Part shown: one piece after another, positions 1-8,879 of the stretch
How the letters are laid out: the number at the start of each line of letters is the position of its first letter
How positions within the stretch are numbered: the stretch's first letter is position 1
Source: Synechococcus sp. NB0720_010
Lineage (GTDB): Bacteria > Cyanobacteriota > Cyanobacteriia > PCC-6307 > Cyanobiaceae
Length of the DNA stretch: 64,000 nt
NCBI RefSeq assembly: GCF_023078835.1
Contig: NZ_CP090898.1
Coordinates: 1,614,045 to 1,678,044 of the forward strand
Direction: 5' to 3'
Notes under the pieces: model-generated
Database searches by the model: none
Told to the model about the DNA's origin: nothing
Seen by the model: the letters and a program-made list of their open reading frames with translations, nothing else
Program-made: the position numbers and the translations under genes

Positions 1-1
1 G

Positions 2-70
2 AACCCTGGCGGACAACTCGTGATGACTCCGGAGACCAGCGCCGCTCCAGCCATTCGCGGTCTGTGGTGA
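2..70 (+). CDS. 3' end of an unidentified gene (partial)
   Basis: An open frame runs in from the left edge and ends at a TGA at 68-70, giving 22 residues that end in AAPAIRGLW. It stops one base before the stop codon of the convergent ycf37 gene, which fits the tight tail-to-tail packing elsewhere in this window. Too little is present to name the product. It could also be an open stretch of spacer. Confidence 0.35.
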   Translation, partial: NPGGQLVMTPETSAAPAIRGLW

Positions 71-71
71 T

Positions 72-593
72 CTAGGCGGCCGTGCGCTCCAGCCGCTTGA
101 GCCGACGCTTTGCTGTTTTGTTGGCGGCGTCGAGCTCGAGCACCTTGGCGTAGGTCTCTTTGGCCTCGTCGCTTTTCTGTTGCTTTTCCAGCGCGAAGGC
201 CAGGTTGTTGAGGGCGACGGGGTAGTCCGACTTGGCCCGCAGGGCTGCGCGGTAGTGCTTGATCGCGCCGCTGTAATTGCTTTGGGCCGCCAGGGCAAAG
301 CCCAGGGCGTTTTCGATCAGGGCCTGGGCCTCGCTGGGTTCGCCGCTGGCTCGCTTGGCGGCGAGCTTCAGGTTTTCCGTGGCTTGCCCGTAGAGGCGTT
401 TGCGCAGCTGAACTGAGGCCAATTCGTAGAGGTCGCCGGCACTCTTGTCGCCGGCCTTGGCCTGTGCTTCGAGGCGTGCCAGTGCGGACTCGTCGCGGCG
501 GACCCGCAGGATCTGCCGTGCGACGAGCACCGCTGCGGTGCCCAGCAACAACAAAAGCCCAATCAGGTAGGCCTGTGGGAGTGAAACATCCAT
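72..593 (-). CDS. ycf37: Ycf37-like TPR membrane protein (photosystem I assembly)
   Basis: The 173-residue protein has one N-terminal membrane segment (about residues 7-27) followed by tetratricopeptide-like helices. Residues about 85-165 form at least two clear TPR units (ALGFALAAQSNYSGAIKHY, then ALNNLAFALEKQ). The start MDVSLP, the membrane anchor, the following basic stretch and the overall length match cyanobacterial Ycf37. That protein is the relative of plant Pyg7 and is known to aid assembly and stability of photosystem I at the thylakoid membrane. It lies 42 bases downstream of rplT on the same strand. The family call is from remembered similarity; a generic TPR protein is the alternative. 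Confidence 0.75.
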   Translation of the reverse strand: MDVSLPQAYLIGLLLLLGTAAVLVARQILRVRRDESALARLEAQAKAGDKSAGDLYELASVQLRKRLYGQATENLKLAAKRASGEPSEAQALIENALGFALAAQSNYSGAIKHYRAALRAKSDYPVALNNLAFALEKQQKSDEAKETYAKVLELDAANKTAKRRLKRLERTAA

Positions 594-634
594 TGACCGA
601 CCGGACTGGGCTTAGTTGTGATTGAAGGGGGCGT

Positions 635-982
635 TCAGCTCTTGGCGGCGCCCACGACAGTGGCGAAGCTGGTGGGATCCAGCACGGCCAGCTGGGCCAG
701 CATCTTGCGGTTCAGCTGCACGTCAGCCTTCTTCAGGCCGCCGATCAGACGGCTGTAGCTCAGGCCATTCAGGCGAGCAGCAGCGTTGATACGGGCGATC
801 CAAAGACGACGGAAGTCGCGCTTGCGGCGGCGACGGTCGCGGTAGGCGTTGCAGAGCGCCTTCATCACCCGCTGGTTGGCGGTCCGGAACAGGGTGCCGT
901 TGCCACCACGGAAGCCACGCGCAAGGCGAAGGATCTTGTTGCGGCGTTTACGGGCGACGTTGCCCCTCTTAACGCGGGCCAT
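635..982 (-). CDS. rplT: 50S ribosomal protein L20
   Basis: The 115-residue, strongly basic protein begins [14 protein letters not shown] and carries the L20 core ([20 protein letters not shown]), the usual length for the family. L20 binds 23S rRNA early in large-subunit assembly and in some bacteria represses its own operon. It follows rpmI (L35) by 44 bases on the same strand, the standard rpmI-rplT pair. No infC gene is upstream here, because the next gene beyond rpmI is divergent. Confidence 0.97.
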   Translation of the reverse strand: MARVKRGNVARKRRNKILRLARGFRGGNGTLFRTANQRVMKALCNAYRDRRRRKRDFRRLWIARINAAARLNGLSYSRLIGGLKKADVQLNRKMLAQLAVLDPTSFATVVGAAKS

Positions 983-1026
983 GAATAGTTCTCAGTGAAT
1001 GTTGAAACTGCTGTGAGGTGAAGCGA

Positions 1027-1224
1027 TCAGCTGTAAGGGAGCATGGCCTTCACGTTGTCCGCATCACGCTCGTCAACCACGGCCATGGTGCCGAGGAAGC
1101 GCTTGCGCTTAGGGCTCTTGTGATCGAGCAGGTGATTGCGGAAAGCGTGCCGGCGCATGAACTTCCCGGTGCCGGTCGCTTTGAACCGCTTGGCGGCTGC
1201 TTTGCGGGTCTTGAGCTTCGGCAT
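1027..1224 (-). CDS. rpmI: 50S ribosomal protein L35
   Basis: The 65-residue basic protein begins [20 protein letters not shown], the hallmark L35 start, and contains the [12 protein letters not shown] motif. It is a small structural component of the 50S subunit. It is the first gene of the leftward pair rpmI-rplT. The divergent SpoIID-like gene starts 92 bases away, so both promoters must lie in 1225-1316. Confidence 0.97.
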   Translation of the reverse strand: MPKLKTRKAAAKRFKATGTGKFMRRHAFRNHLLDHKSPKRKRFLGTMAVVDERDADNVKAMLPYS

Positions 1225-1316
1225 TGTCTACGCGCTCGTGCACAAACGATGAGAGTAAGACTTCAGAGTGCCTTCCGCCAACTCCCCCTAGGGTTTGGCT
1301 CGGATCCAGTCAGGCG

Positions 1317-2825
1317 ATGCAGCGTTCCTTGATGGCGGTCCTCGCCGCGTCCTGTCTCCTGGCGGGCTGCCAAGGAACGGATGCCCAGGCCCAGGCCCTG
1401 ACCCACCGGCCAGTGCCCGCCCCGCCAAGGGTGGATGGTGCCCAGCCCGTGCTCTGGGTGGCTCTAGCGGACCATCTGGGGGCCGCGCCGCTGCAGCTGG
1501 TGGCGGCTGCTTCTGTGGTGAGGCTCAGCGATGCCTCCGGCTTTCAAGCCAGTGGCCAGCGCCTGTCCTTGCGCTGGAGACCCAAGCCGCTGAGCGAGCC
1601 GCTCACGATTCGCCGGCGGGTGCTGGGGCCGTTCTCCAGCTTTGAGACCGCTGAGCAGGCCGCCCTGGCTTGGCGTCGTCTCGGAGCAAAGGCGGTGGTC
1701 GCCCACCCCGGGGAGTGGGAGGTCTGGGCTGCCCCGGACCAGCCTGTTCCGCCGGCCTACGGCTCCAAGGTTGAAGAGAAGGTTGTCAGTGAGGTCTTGA
1801 CCCTGCAGCTGGAACGGCCCGATGGCTGGAGAGATCTCCAGGGGCCTGTTCGGATTGAAGCCTCCGCTGGCCTGCGCTGGCAGGGCGGGGTCTTCCAGGG
1901 GCCCTTCCGCCTGCAGCCCGACGCCTATGGCAGTTGGACCCTGGTGGAGCAGGTGCCCTTAGAGCGCTATCTCCACGGTGTCGTGCCCCATGAGATCGGT
2001 GCTGGAGCGCCGCCTGCGGCTTTGGCTGCCCAGGCGGTGTTGGCGCGCACTTGGGCTCTGGGCAATCAGCATCGTTTTGCCCTGGATGGCTACCACCTTT
2101 GCTCGGATACCCAGTGCCAGGTCTATAGCGATCCACGCCTGGCCCGCGCTGGGGTGAAGCAGGCCATTCGATCGACCCAGGGCCAGGTGCTGACCTGGCA
2201 GGGGCAACCGATCCATGCCGTGTATCACGCCAGTAACGGAGGAGTCAGTGCAGATGAGGACGAGGCCTGGACCTTGCCCGAACTCGCCTATCTGGAGCCC
2301 GCTTTTGATCGGGCCGGAGGCCCTCCCCAGGGATTGGCTTTGCCCCTGACCCAGCGTCAGCAGGTTCGATCGGTCTTGGCGGCGACAGCGGGTGTCTATG
2401 GCCAGAACCACCCCTACTTCCGCTGGCAGCGCGTCCTCGGGCAGGACACCTTTGCCCGTGCCCTGGGTACGGGAGCGGCCGCCGTTGGATCGCCGGTGAA
2501 GCCGGTTGTTCTGGAGCGGGGCCCGAGTGGTCGCGTGGTGCGGTTGGCCCTCAGGGGGCCCCTGGGAGAAAAGGTGCTGGTGCGGGATGCCATCCGCCGC
2601 ACCCTGCGTGGCTTACCCAGCACCCTTTTTGTGATTGAACCCGCCGGGGCAGGTCTTTGGCGCTTCGAGGGAGGTGGTTTTGGCCATGGCGCTGGTTTGT
2701 CTCAGGCCGGCGCCATCGATTTGGGAGGACGGGGTTGGAGCGTGAAGCAGATCCTTCGTCACTACTACCCGGGAACTGAGTTGGTTCCTCTGCCAGCCAT
2801 CAAGGCTGCGAAGGGGGGCTCTTAG
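1317..2825 (+). CDS. SpoIID/LytB-domain lipoprotein
   Basis: I start the gene at the ATG at 1317 because it opens with a lipoprotein signal (MQRSLMAVLAASCLLAGC, lipobox cysteine at residue 18). An upstream start would bury that signal. The 502-residue product carries the SpoIID domain: a VVPHEIG motif near residue 220 with the glutamate used for catalysis in SpoIID, the CSDTQCQVY motif, and GGGFGHGAGLSQAGA near residue 455. SpoIID enzymes are lytic transglycosylases that cut peptidoglycan. In cyanobacteria, which do not sporulate, they probably remodel the wall, but that role is inferred. The glycosyltransferase downstream begins 24 bases later on the same strand. Confidence 0.88.
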   Translation: MQRSLMAVLAASCLLAGCQGTDAQAQALTHRPVPAPPRVDGAQPVLWVALADHLGAAPLQLVAAASVVRLSDASGFQASGQRLSLRWRPKPLSEPLTIRRRVLGPFSSFETAEQAALAWRRLGAKAVVAHPGEWEVWAAPDQPVPPAYGSKVEEKVVSEVLTLQLERPDGWRDLQGPVRIEASAGLRWQGGVFQGPFRLQPDAYGSWTLVEQVPLERYLHGVVPHEIGAGAPPAALAAQAVLARTWALGNQHRFALDGYHLCSDTQCQVYSDPRLARAGVKQAIRSTQGQVLTWQGQPIHAVYHASNGGVSADEDEAWTLPELAYLEPAFDRAGGPPQGLALPLTQRQQVRSVLAATAGVYGQNHPYFRWQRVLGQDTFARALGTGAAAVGSPVKPVVLERGPSGRVVRLALRGPLGEKVLVRDAIRRTLRGLPSTLFVIEPAGAGLWRFEGGGFGHGAGLSQAGAIDLGGRGWSVKQILRHYYPGTELVPLPAIKAAKGGS

Positions 2826-2849
2826 AGTCCGCACATCCTTGGGATCGCC

Positions 2850-4169
2850 ATGGCCGCTGGGGGCACAGCCACAGGAGCGCGCCGACTGCAGGCCTCCCTC
2901 TTTCTCCTCTGCTGTTGCGGTGCGGCAGCGGTTCCCCATCGTCTGCCTGCCTCCCAGGCCCTCTGGCCTGCCACGGCCCTGACGCTGCTGCTGGGTCTGT
3001 ACGTCCTGCGCGCTGTCTTTCTTCCAGCGCTGAGAGGTGCGAAGGCGGAAGGCCCAGCCGTCTTGGAGGCGTTGCCCGCCGTTGATCTGGTGGTGGCAGC
3101 CCGCGATGAAGAAGCTGTGATTGGTCGCTTGGTGGAGCGACTGGCCGCCCTGAGTTACCCGGCCGATCGCCTCAAGATCTGGATCGTCGATGACGGCAGC
3201 GAAGACCGCACTCCAGAGGTCCTGAGCGAGTACCAGGCCCGTTTCCCTCAGCTCCAGGTCCTGCGCCGTCCCCGCGATGCGGGCGGCGGCAAGTCGGGTG
3301 CTCTGAACGCGGTGCTGCCGAACCTCCAGGGGCGTTGGCTCTTGGTCCTGGATGCCGATGCCCAGTTGCAGCCGGATCTGCTGGAGCGTTTGGTTCGCTT
3401 TGCCGAGCAGGGCGGTTGGTCCGCCGTGCAGCTGCGCAAGTCCGTGGTCAATCCCGACCTCAATTGGTTGACCCGCGCCCAGGCCATGGAGATGGCCCTC
3501 GATGCCGTCATCCAGCAGGGGCGACTGTTTTCTGGCGGTGTTGTTGAGCTTCGCGGCAATGGTCAATTGCTCCAGCGGGAGGCGGTGCTCAGCTGCGAAG
3601 GCTTCAACGAAGCCACCGTCACCGATGACCTCGACTTGAGTTTCCGTCTGCTGGTGCAGCAGCAACCGGTTGCCCTGCTCTGGGATCCCCCGGTGCAAGA
3701 GGAGGCGGTGACCGCCTGGAGTGCCCTCTGGCGCCAGCGGCAACGTTGGGCCGAGGGGGGACTGCAGCGTTTCTTCGATTACTGGCCTCAGCTGACCGGA
3801 AGCGAGGTCTCTGCGGCGCGCAAGCTCGATCTGAGCTGCTTTTTTCTGCTGCAATACGCCCTGCCCGTGATGGCCGCAGCCGATGCCCTCATGGCCCTGA
3901 TCACGCGCACGCCACCGCTGAGTTGGCCCCTGTCCTTTGTGGCCTTTGGCCTCTCGGGCGGAGCGATTTTGGCGGGCTGCTCCCGCCGCTCCGAAGGGCC
4001 GGACCTACCCGCGATGGGCCCGATCAACCTGGCCTGGGGCATTGCCTATCTGGGCCACTGGTTCGTGGTGATTCCGTACACCACCCTCCGGATGGCGCTG
4101 CTACCCAAGCGGCTGGTCTGGGCCAAGACCCTGCATGTAGGGGCTGAGCCTGATCAGGCCGCGGCTTGA
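2850..4169 (+). CDS. Membrane-bound family 2 glycosyltransferase
   Basis: The 439-residue protein has hydrophobic segments at the N terminus (about 15-65) and at the C terminus (about 325-410) around a cytoplasmic GT2 domain. The processive-type motifs are in order: VDDGS near residue 113, DADAQ near 168, TDDLDLSF near 260 and QRQRW near 296, the D/D/D/QxxRW pattern of cellulose- and chitin-synthase relatives. It probably transfers sugars from a nucleotide sugar to an envelope polysaccharide or lipid; the substrate cannot be read from sequence. It overlaps the convergent dnaX gene by 16 bases with no terminator between them. Confidence 0.85.
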   Translation: MAAGGTATGARRLQASLFLLCCCGAAAVPHRLPASQALWPATALTLLLGLYVLRAVFLPALRGAKAEGPAVLEALPAVDLVVAARDEEAVIGRLVERLAALSYPADRLKIWIVDDGSEDRTPEVLSEYQARFPQLQVLRRPRDAGGGKSGALNAVLPNLQGRWLLVLDADAQLQPDLLERLVRFAEQGGWSAVQLRKSVVNPDLNWLTRAQAMEMALDAVIQQGRLFSGGVVELRGNGQLLQREAVLSCEGFNEATVTDDLDLSFRLLVQQQPVALLWDPPVQEEAVTAWSALWRQRQRWAEGGLQRFFDYWPQLTGSEVSAARKLDLSCFFLLQYALPVMAAADALMALITRTPPLSWPLSFVAFGLSGGAILAGCSRRSEGPDLPAMGPINLAWGIAYLGHWFVVIPYTTLRMALLPKRLVWAKTLHVGAEPDQAAA

Positions 4170-5983
4170 TCGTCGCTTAGTTCCGGCAGGGGATCCTGCA
4201 GGTCCACCACTTCGCCGTTGAAGAATTCGGCCAGCCGTTTGGCCTGGTCATCGATCAGCCCATGGGGTTTCCGTTCAGGCGGTGCTGCTGGTGTTGCTGC
4301 CGGTGCTGCTGACGTGGGTGCCGGAGTCGGAGCCTGAGCTGGAGCTGGAGCTGGAGTCTGGGGCTGGGGAGGGTTGGCAGCGGCTGGAGGCTCCTGCGGC
4401 GGCGGTGTCTGCGCTTGAGGCGCGGGCTGTGGCGCAGGCGCGGGAACGGGTGGGGCCGGCGCGACGGGTGCTGCTGGTGCTGCGCCGGCCTCGAGAACCA
4501 CCTGCCTTGGGCTGCCCAGGGCGGAGGCGACGGCTTTCTCCAGCAGGGGTAGGCGGCTCTGGACCATGGCGGTCCAGTTGCCGGCGACCTGGACGACGGC
4601 GCGCTGGCTGTCGAGGCGGGCCAGGGAGGCCTGCTGGGAGAGGAGCATGCGGGTCGAGGGCAGCTCCAGCCCCGCCAGGATCTGCTGCCAGAGGGCGGCC
4701 AGATCCGGGGTCTCCGTGCTAATCGCCGTGACCGGTTCAGGGGCAGGAGCGGCAGCTGGCGGAGCTACGGGCGCAACGACGACGTCTGGGGCCGGTGGCG
4801 CGGGAGCCGGGGCCGCTGGTGTGGGCGTTGCCGCCTGCGGGGTCGGGCGGGGGCTGGTCGTGGGGACACTGGTGGCGACCGCGACGGCGGGTTCAGCCAA
4901 GAGACCCAGGAGAAGCACCTCAAGCCAGAGCCGGGGCTGCACGCTTTGGCGCAGTTGCTGTTCGCTGCCTTTGAGTTGCGCCTGCCAGCGCAGCAGGGTC
5001 GCTTTGCCGATGCTGCGGGCGAGCTCCGGCAGCTCCCCTCGGATTTGGGGCGAGAAGCTCGTGAGCTCCAGGCGATTGGGGGCAACCCCCGCGAGCACCA
5101 GATCCCGCAGCAGGCCGGCCATTCCCTGCAGCACGGCACCGGGTTCGCGGCCGCGCTCGAGCAGGTTGCGGATCGCTTCGATCACCCCCAGAGGCTCAGC
5201 CCCGGCGAGGGCCTGGGCCAGTTGCAGCAGTTCCTGCTCGGGCACGGCCCCCAGCAACTCCCAGACCGCCGTCGGTTCGACCGGCCCAGGTAGCAGGCTC
5301 AGCTGATCCAGCAGGCTTTCGGCATCCCGCAGGCCCCCCTGGGCCCGCTGGGCCACCACATGCAGGGCTTCTGGCGTGATCTGGATGCTCTCTTCCTTGG
5401 CAATCCAGCCCAGGTGCTGCTCGAGGGCATCGAGGGGAATGCGCCGGTAGTCGAAGCGTTGACAGCGGCTGAGGATCGTGGGCAGCACCCGCTGCGGGTC
5501 GGTGGTCGCCAGGACGAAGACCACCCGCGGGGGCGGCTCCTCCAAGGTCTTCAGCAGGGCGTTAAAGGCCGCGGTCGAGAGCATGTGGCACTCGTCGACG
5601 ACGTAGACCTTCCAGCGGGCTTGAACCGGGGCGAATCGAGAGCGTTCAATCAGCTCGCGGATGTTGTCGACCCCGGTGTTGGAGGCGGCGTCGATCTCGA
5701 TGACATCGAGGGCATTGCCGTTGGCAATGGAGGTGCAGAGCTCACAGCTGCCGCAGGGCTCTGGGGTCGGGTGATCCGAGCTAAGGCAGTTGAGAGAGCG
5801 CGCCAGGATGCGGGCGCTGGAGGTTTTCCCTGTCCCTCGGGGCCCACTGAAGAGGTAAGCCGGCGCAATGCGACCGGAGCGCAGGGCATTGCCCAAGGTC
5901 GCGGCGATCGCCTCTTGCCCCACAAGCTGGTCAAACCGCTGCGGGCGGTACTTGTGGTGGAGCGGTTGGTAGGCGGCCGGCAT
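4154..5983 (-). CDS. dnaX: DNA polymerase III gamma/tau subunit
   Basis: The 609-residue protein is the AAA+ clamp-loader motor of the replicative polymerase. It shows a Walker A motif GPRGTGKT (47-54), four zinc-binding cysteines (66, 77, 80, 83), the Walker B segment VYVVDECH (127-134) and an arginine finger in LSRCQRF. From about residue 365 the sequence is rich in proline and alanine, a flexible linker, and it ends in an acidic tail. Some cyanobacterial dnaX genes carry an intein in the ATPase domain; none is present here. It is the last gene of the leftward run from tig, starting 9 bases after the LRAT-type gene. Confidence 0.96.
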   Translation of the reverse strand: MPAAYQPLHHKYRPQRFDQLVGQEAIAATLGNALRSGRIAPAYLFSGPRGTGKTSSARILARSLNCLSSDHPTPEPCGSCELCTSIANGNALDVIEIDAASNTGVDNIRELIERSRFAPVQARWKVYVVDECHMLSTAAFNALLKTLEEPPPRVVFVLATTDPQRVLPTILSRCQRFDYRRIPLDALEQHLGWIAKEESIQITPEALHVVAQRAQGGLRDAESLLDQLSLLPGPVEPTAVWELLGAVPEQELLQLAQALAGAEPLGVIEAIRNLLERGREPGAVLQGMAGLLRDLVLAGVAPNRLELTSFSPQIRGELPELARSIGKATLLRWQAQLKGSEQQLRQSVQPRLWLEVLLLGLLAEPAVAVATSVPTTSPRPTPQAATPTPAAPAPAPPAPDVVVAPVAPPAAAPAPEPVTAISTETPDLAALWQQILAGLELPSTRMLLSQQASLARLDSQRAVVQVAGNWTAMVQSRLPLLEKAVASALGSPRQVVLEAGAAPAAPVAPAPPVPAPAPQPAPQAQTPPPQEPPAAANPPQPQTPAPAPAQAPTPAPTSAAPAATPAAPPERKPHGLIDDQAKRLAEFFNGEVVDLQDPLPELSDDQAAA

Positions 5984-5992
5984 CGCTGGAGG

Positions 5993-6697
5993 CTACTGGC
6001 CCTCGACGCCTCTGTTCGGGTTTGAATCCTGCTGCTGATCTGTCAGGAGGCGCTCGAGCTTGGCTTCCATCTCCTCCACCTCGCTGAGCTGATCCGCCAG
6101 GGTCTGAGCAGCCAGGCGCAGTCGCTGGAATTGGGGTTGCTCAGCTCCGGCCCCCCAGCGCTCTTCGGCGCGGGACAGCTCGGACTCCAGTTTGGTTTGC
6201 AGCTTCAGCCGCAGGGCATCGAGTTGCTCCAGGCTGCGTCTGACGAGTTCGCGTCCCTTCTCCAGCTGGCTCGCCTCCAGGCGTCGCCCCTGACGCAGGA
6301 GCAGCTTCGCGCCGCTCAGGACCGCAGCAGGCATGAACTGGCCCAGGGCGAGGGCCCCCCAGCTGCCGGCCTGGAGGACCTCCTCCACCTGGGCGCTGCG
6401 ATGGCGTCCGGTTTTGCACCAGTGGGCGAAGTGTTCGCAGTTGTTGAAGAGCAGGTTGTAGTTCTGCTCTCCCAGTCGCCCCATGGCTCGGCGCAGGGTT
6501 TGCCCTGCCGGCAAACAGGCCCCCTCGGGGTAGGACACCACCGTTAAGGGCTGGCCGCGGCTGAATGCGTCGAGGGGGCTGCGCAGAATCTGGCGCCCCT
6601 CCAGGTAGTGGGCGACGCTGCCGTCCCCGAGGTCGATGCCGTGGTGATTGAAGAGACCGTGCTGCCGCGGCACCTCAAGGTGATCAGCGGCAGCCAC
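5993..6697 (-). CDS. LRAT/NC-domain protein with C-terminal coiled coil
   Basis: The 234-residue protein starts at GTG 6697. The first 100 residues look like an LRAT-type NlpC/P60-superfamily fold: HHGIDLGDGSVAH (18-30) supplies the histidines and NNCEHF (85-90) the nucleophilic cysteine at 87. Family members are thiol acyltransferases or hydrolases acting on lipids. The second half is helical and charged, probably a coiled coil (about residues 135-225). The gene lies 6 bases after clpX and 9 before dnaX, so it is probably co-transcribed with them. The enzymatic call rests on motifs only and the substrate is unknown. Confidence 0.72.
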   Translation of the reverse strand: MAAADHLEVPRQHGLFNHHGIDLGDGSVAHYLEGRQILRSPLDAFSRGQPLTVVSYPEGACLPAGQTLRRAMGRLGEQNYNLLFNNCEHFAHWCKTGRHRSAQVEEVLQAGSWGALALGQFMPAAVLSGAKLLLRQGRRLEASQLEKGRELVRRSLEQLDALRLKLQTKLESELSRAEERWGAGAEQPQFQRLRLAAQTLADQLSEVEEMEAKLERLLTDQQQDSNPNRGVEGQ

Positions 6698-6703
6698 GGA
6701 GCC

Positions 6704-8059
6704 CTAGGCCGATTCCTGTTGCGCGGACTCGCTGCCCGGAAGAGGGAGGACCTTGGCCTGGGTGCGTTCCTCCACCAGGGCCCGGGTGACCGTGAAGGCC
6801 TTGGTGCTCTTGTCGGACGGCAGCTCGTACATCAGGTCGAGCATCAGTTCCTCGACGATCCCGCGCAACGCCCGGGCGCCGGTCTTGCGGCGGTGGGCCT
6901 CGGCGGCGATGGCTTCAACGGCCCCGGGCTCAAACTCCAGCCGCACGTCGTCCATGCTCAGCAGCGTCTGGAACTGCTTCACCAGGGCGTCGCGGGGCTC
7001 GGTGAGAATCGCCTCGAGTGCGTGGTTGTCGAGGGGCTCGAGCACGGCGTTCACCGGCATGCGGCCGATGAACTCGGGAATCAGGCCGTACTTGACCAGG
7101 TCGTCGGGCTGGAGGTGGCGCAGGACCTGGGCGGCCTGTTGGTCCTTGCTCTGGCGGCCGCGGCGACCGCCTTCGGGGATGAAGCCGATGGCGTTCCGGC
7201 CCATCCGGCGCTGGACCACGTCATCGAGGCCGACGAAGGCACCACCGCAGATGAACAGGATCTGGCTGGTGTCGATCTGAATGCAGTCTTGGTAGGGATG
7301 CTTGCGGCCCCCTTGGGGGGGGACGTTGGCCACGGTGCCCTCCAGCAGTTTCAGCAACGCCTGCTGAACGCCCTCCCCGGAGACATCGCGGGTGATCGAA
7401 GGGTTCTCGCTCTTGCGGGCGATCTTGTCGATCTCGTCGATGTAGATGATTCCGCGCTGGGCCTGGTCAACGTCCAGGTCAGCTTTCTGCAGCAACCGCA
7501 GCAGGATGTTCTCGACGTCCTCCCCGACGTAGCCGGCTTCGGTCAAGGTCGTGGCATCGGCCACGGCGAAGGGCACATCCAGTAACTCGGCCAGGGTCTG
7601 CGCCAGCAGGGTTTTGCCGCAGCCCGTGGGGCCGATCAGGAGGATGTTGCTCTTGTGCAGCTTGGTGGCGGTTTCGTTGCTCTCGCCCTTGCCGTCGCCC
7701 TGCCAGGCCAAGCGCTTGTAGTGGTTGTAGACCGCAACGGAGAGGACCTTCTTGGCTTCCTCCTGCCCCACGACCTGGGCGTCGAGGTGGGCCTTGATGT
7801 CTTGGGGTTTGGGGATTTCGGCCAGCGTCGGAGCAGGCTTGCTGGCTTTTTTGGCGGGAGCTTTGCCCTTGGCTTCCTGGGCTTGGCGGCCAGCGCCGGC
7901 GCCACCATGGCCCTCAACCAGCTCTTCGTCGAGGATCTCGTTGCAGAGATCGATGCATTCGTCGCAGATGTAGACGCCAGGGCCGGCGATCAGTTTGCGC
8001 ACCTGGTCTTGCGACTTCCCGCAGAAAGAGCACTTCAGGTGGGCGTCGAACTTGGCCAT
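6704..8059 (-). CDS. clpX: ATP-dependent Clp protease ATP-binding subunit ClpX
   Basis: ClpX is the AAA+ unfoldase that feeds tagged proteins to ClpP. The 451-residue product has the N-terminal zinc domain (C10, C13, C32, C35), a linker rich in alanine and lysine, Walker A GPTGCGKT near residue 145, Walker [10 protein letters not shown], the [19 protein letters not shown] region and the sensor-2 motif TGARALRGI. It follows clpP by 101 bases on the same strand, the classic tig-clpP-clpX order. Confidence 0.97.
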   Translation of the reverse strand: MAKFDAHLKCSFCGKSQDQVRKLIAGPGVYICDECIDLCNEILDEELVEGHGGAGAGRQAQEAKGKAPAKKASKPAPTLAEIPKPQDIKAHLDAQVVGQEEAKKVLSVAVYNHYKRLAWQGDGKGESNETATKLHKSNILLIGPTGCGKTLLAQTLAELLDVPFAVADATTLTEAGYVGEDVENILLRLLQKADLDVDQAQRGIIYIDEIDKIARKSENPSITRDVSGEGVQQALLKLLEGTVANVPPQGGRKHPYQDCIQIDTSQILFICGGAFVGLDDVVQRRMGRNAIGFIPEGGRRGRQSKDQQAAQVLRHLQPDDLVKYGLIPEFIGRMPVNAVLEPLDNHALEAILTEPRDALVKQFQTLLSMDDVRLEFEPGAVEAIAAEAHRRKTGARALRGIVEELMLDLMYELPSDKSTKAFTVTRALVEERTQAKVLPLPGSESAQQESA

Positions 8060-8160
8060 CGGGCAAGGGCTGTGGCGGCGTTGAGCGGGAGGGCTTCGGG
8101 GCGGTGTCCCGAAACTTCAGGATCGGTGCGATCCAGCGCTTCGTCAGCCGTCCTTAAGGA

Positions 8161-8841
8161 TCAAACCGGGGTCGTATCGGTGACGACACGATCGATCAGG
8201 CCGTATTGAACCGCTTCTGCCGGGGAAAGGAAGTAGTCGCGGTCGGTGTCTTCAGCGATTTTCTCCAGGGGTTGGCCGGTGTGTTCGGACATCAGGCCGT
8301 TGAGGGTCTCCTTCAAATAGAGGATTTCCTTGGCCTGGATTTCGATGTCGACAGCCTGTCCCTGGGCTCCGCCAAGGGGTTGGTGGATCATGATCCGCGC
8401 GTTCGGGAGCGCCAGGCGCTTGCCCTTGGTGCCGCCGGAGAGCAGAAAAGCTCCCATGGAGGCGGCCAGGCCGTAGCAGATGGTGACGACGTCGGGCGCG
8501 ACCTGCTGCATGGTGTCGTAGATCGCCAGACCCGCTGTCACTGATCCCCCAGGGGAGTTGACGTAGATCTGAATGTCTTTCTCGGGGTCCTCTGCCTCGA
8601 GAAACAGAAGCTGGGCAACCATGGCGTCGGCCACCTGGTCATCAATGCCGCTGCCCAGAAAGATGATGCGTTCCCGCAGCAGACGGGAATAGATGTCAAA
8701 GGCCCGATCGCCTCGGCCGGATTGCTCAACCACGGTGGGGAGCACACCCGGTGCGGCGGTCGGACCAGTGACGATCGAGGATTGGGGCCCTTGGCCCAGC
8801 CAGCGGTTCTGGATTGGGTGAGGAGTGCTGGCGTTGATCAC
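8161..8841 (-). CDS. clpP: ClpP protease subunit (ClpX-linked type)
   Basis: The 226-residue serine peptidase has the catalytic serine in [10 protein letters not shown] (near 125), histidine in MIHQP (near 150) and aspartate in DTDRDYF (near 199). The oligomer-forming core [18 protein letters not shown] is intact. A non-conserved extension of about 30 residues precedes the mature core. Cyanobacteria carry several ClpP paralogues; the one next to clpX is usually named ClpP2, so that is the probable assignment. It sits 38 bases after tig. Confidence 0.96.
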   Translation of the reverse strand: MINASTPHPIQNRWLGQGPQSSIVTGPTAAPGVLPTVVEQSGRGDRAFDIYSRLLRERIIFLGSGIDDQVADAMVAQLLFLEAEDPEKDIQIYVNSPGGSVTAGLAIYDTMQQVAPDVVTICYGLAASMGAFLLSGGTKGKRLALPNARIMIHQPLGGAQGQAVDIEIQAKEILYLKETLNGLMSEHTGQPLEKIAEDTDRDYFLSPAEAVQYGLIDRVVTDTTPV

Positions 8842-8879
8842 TCGGCCGGACTGGAGTCAGTCCGGCCAATCTATGGGGA

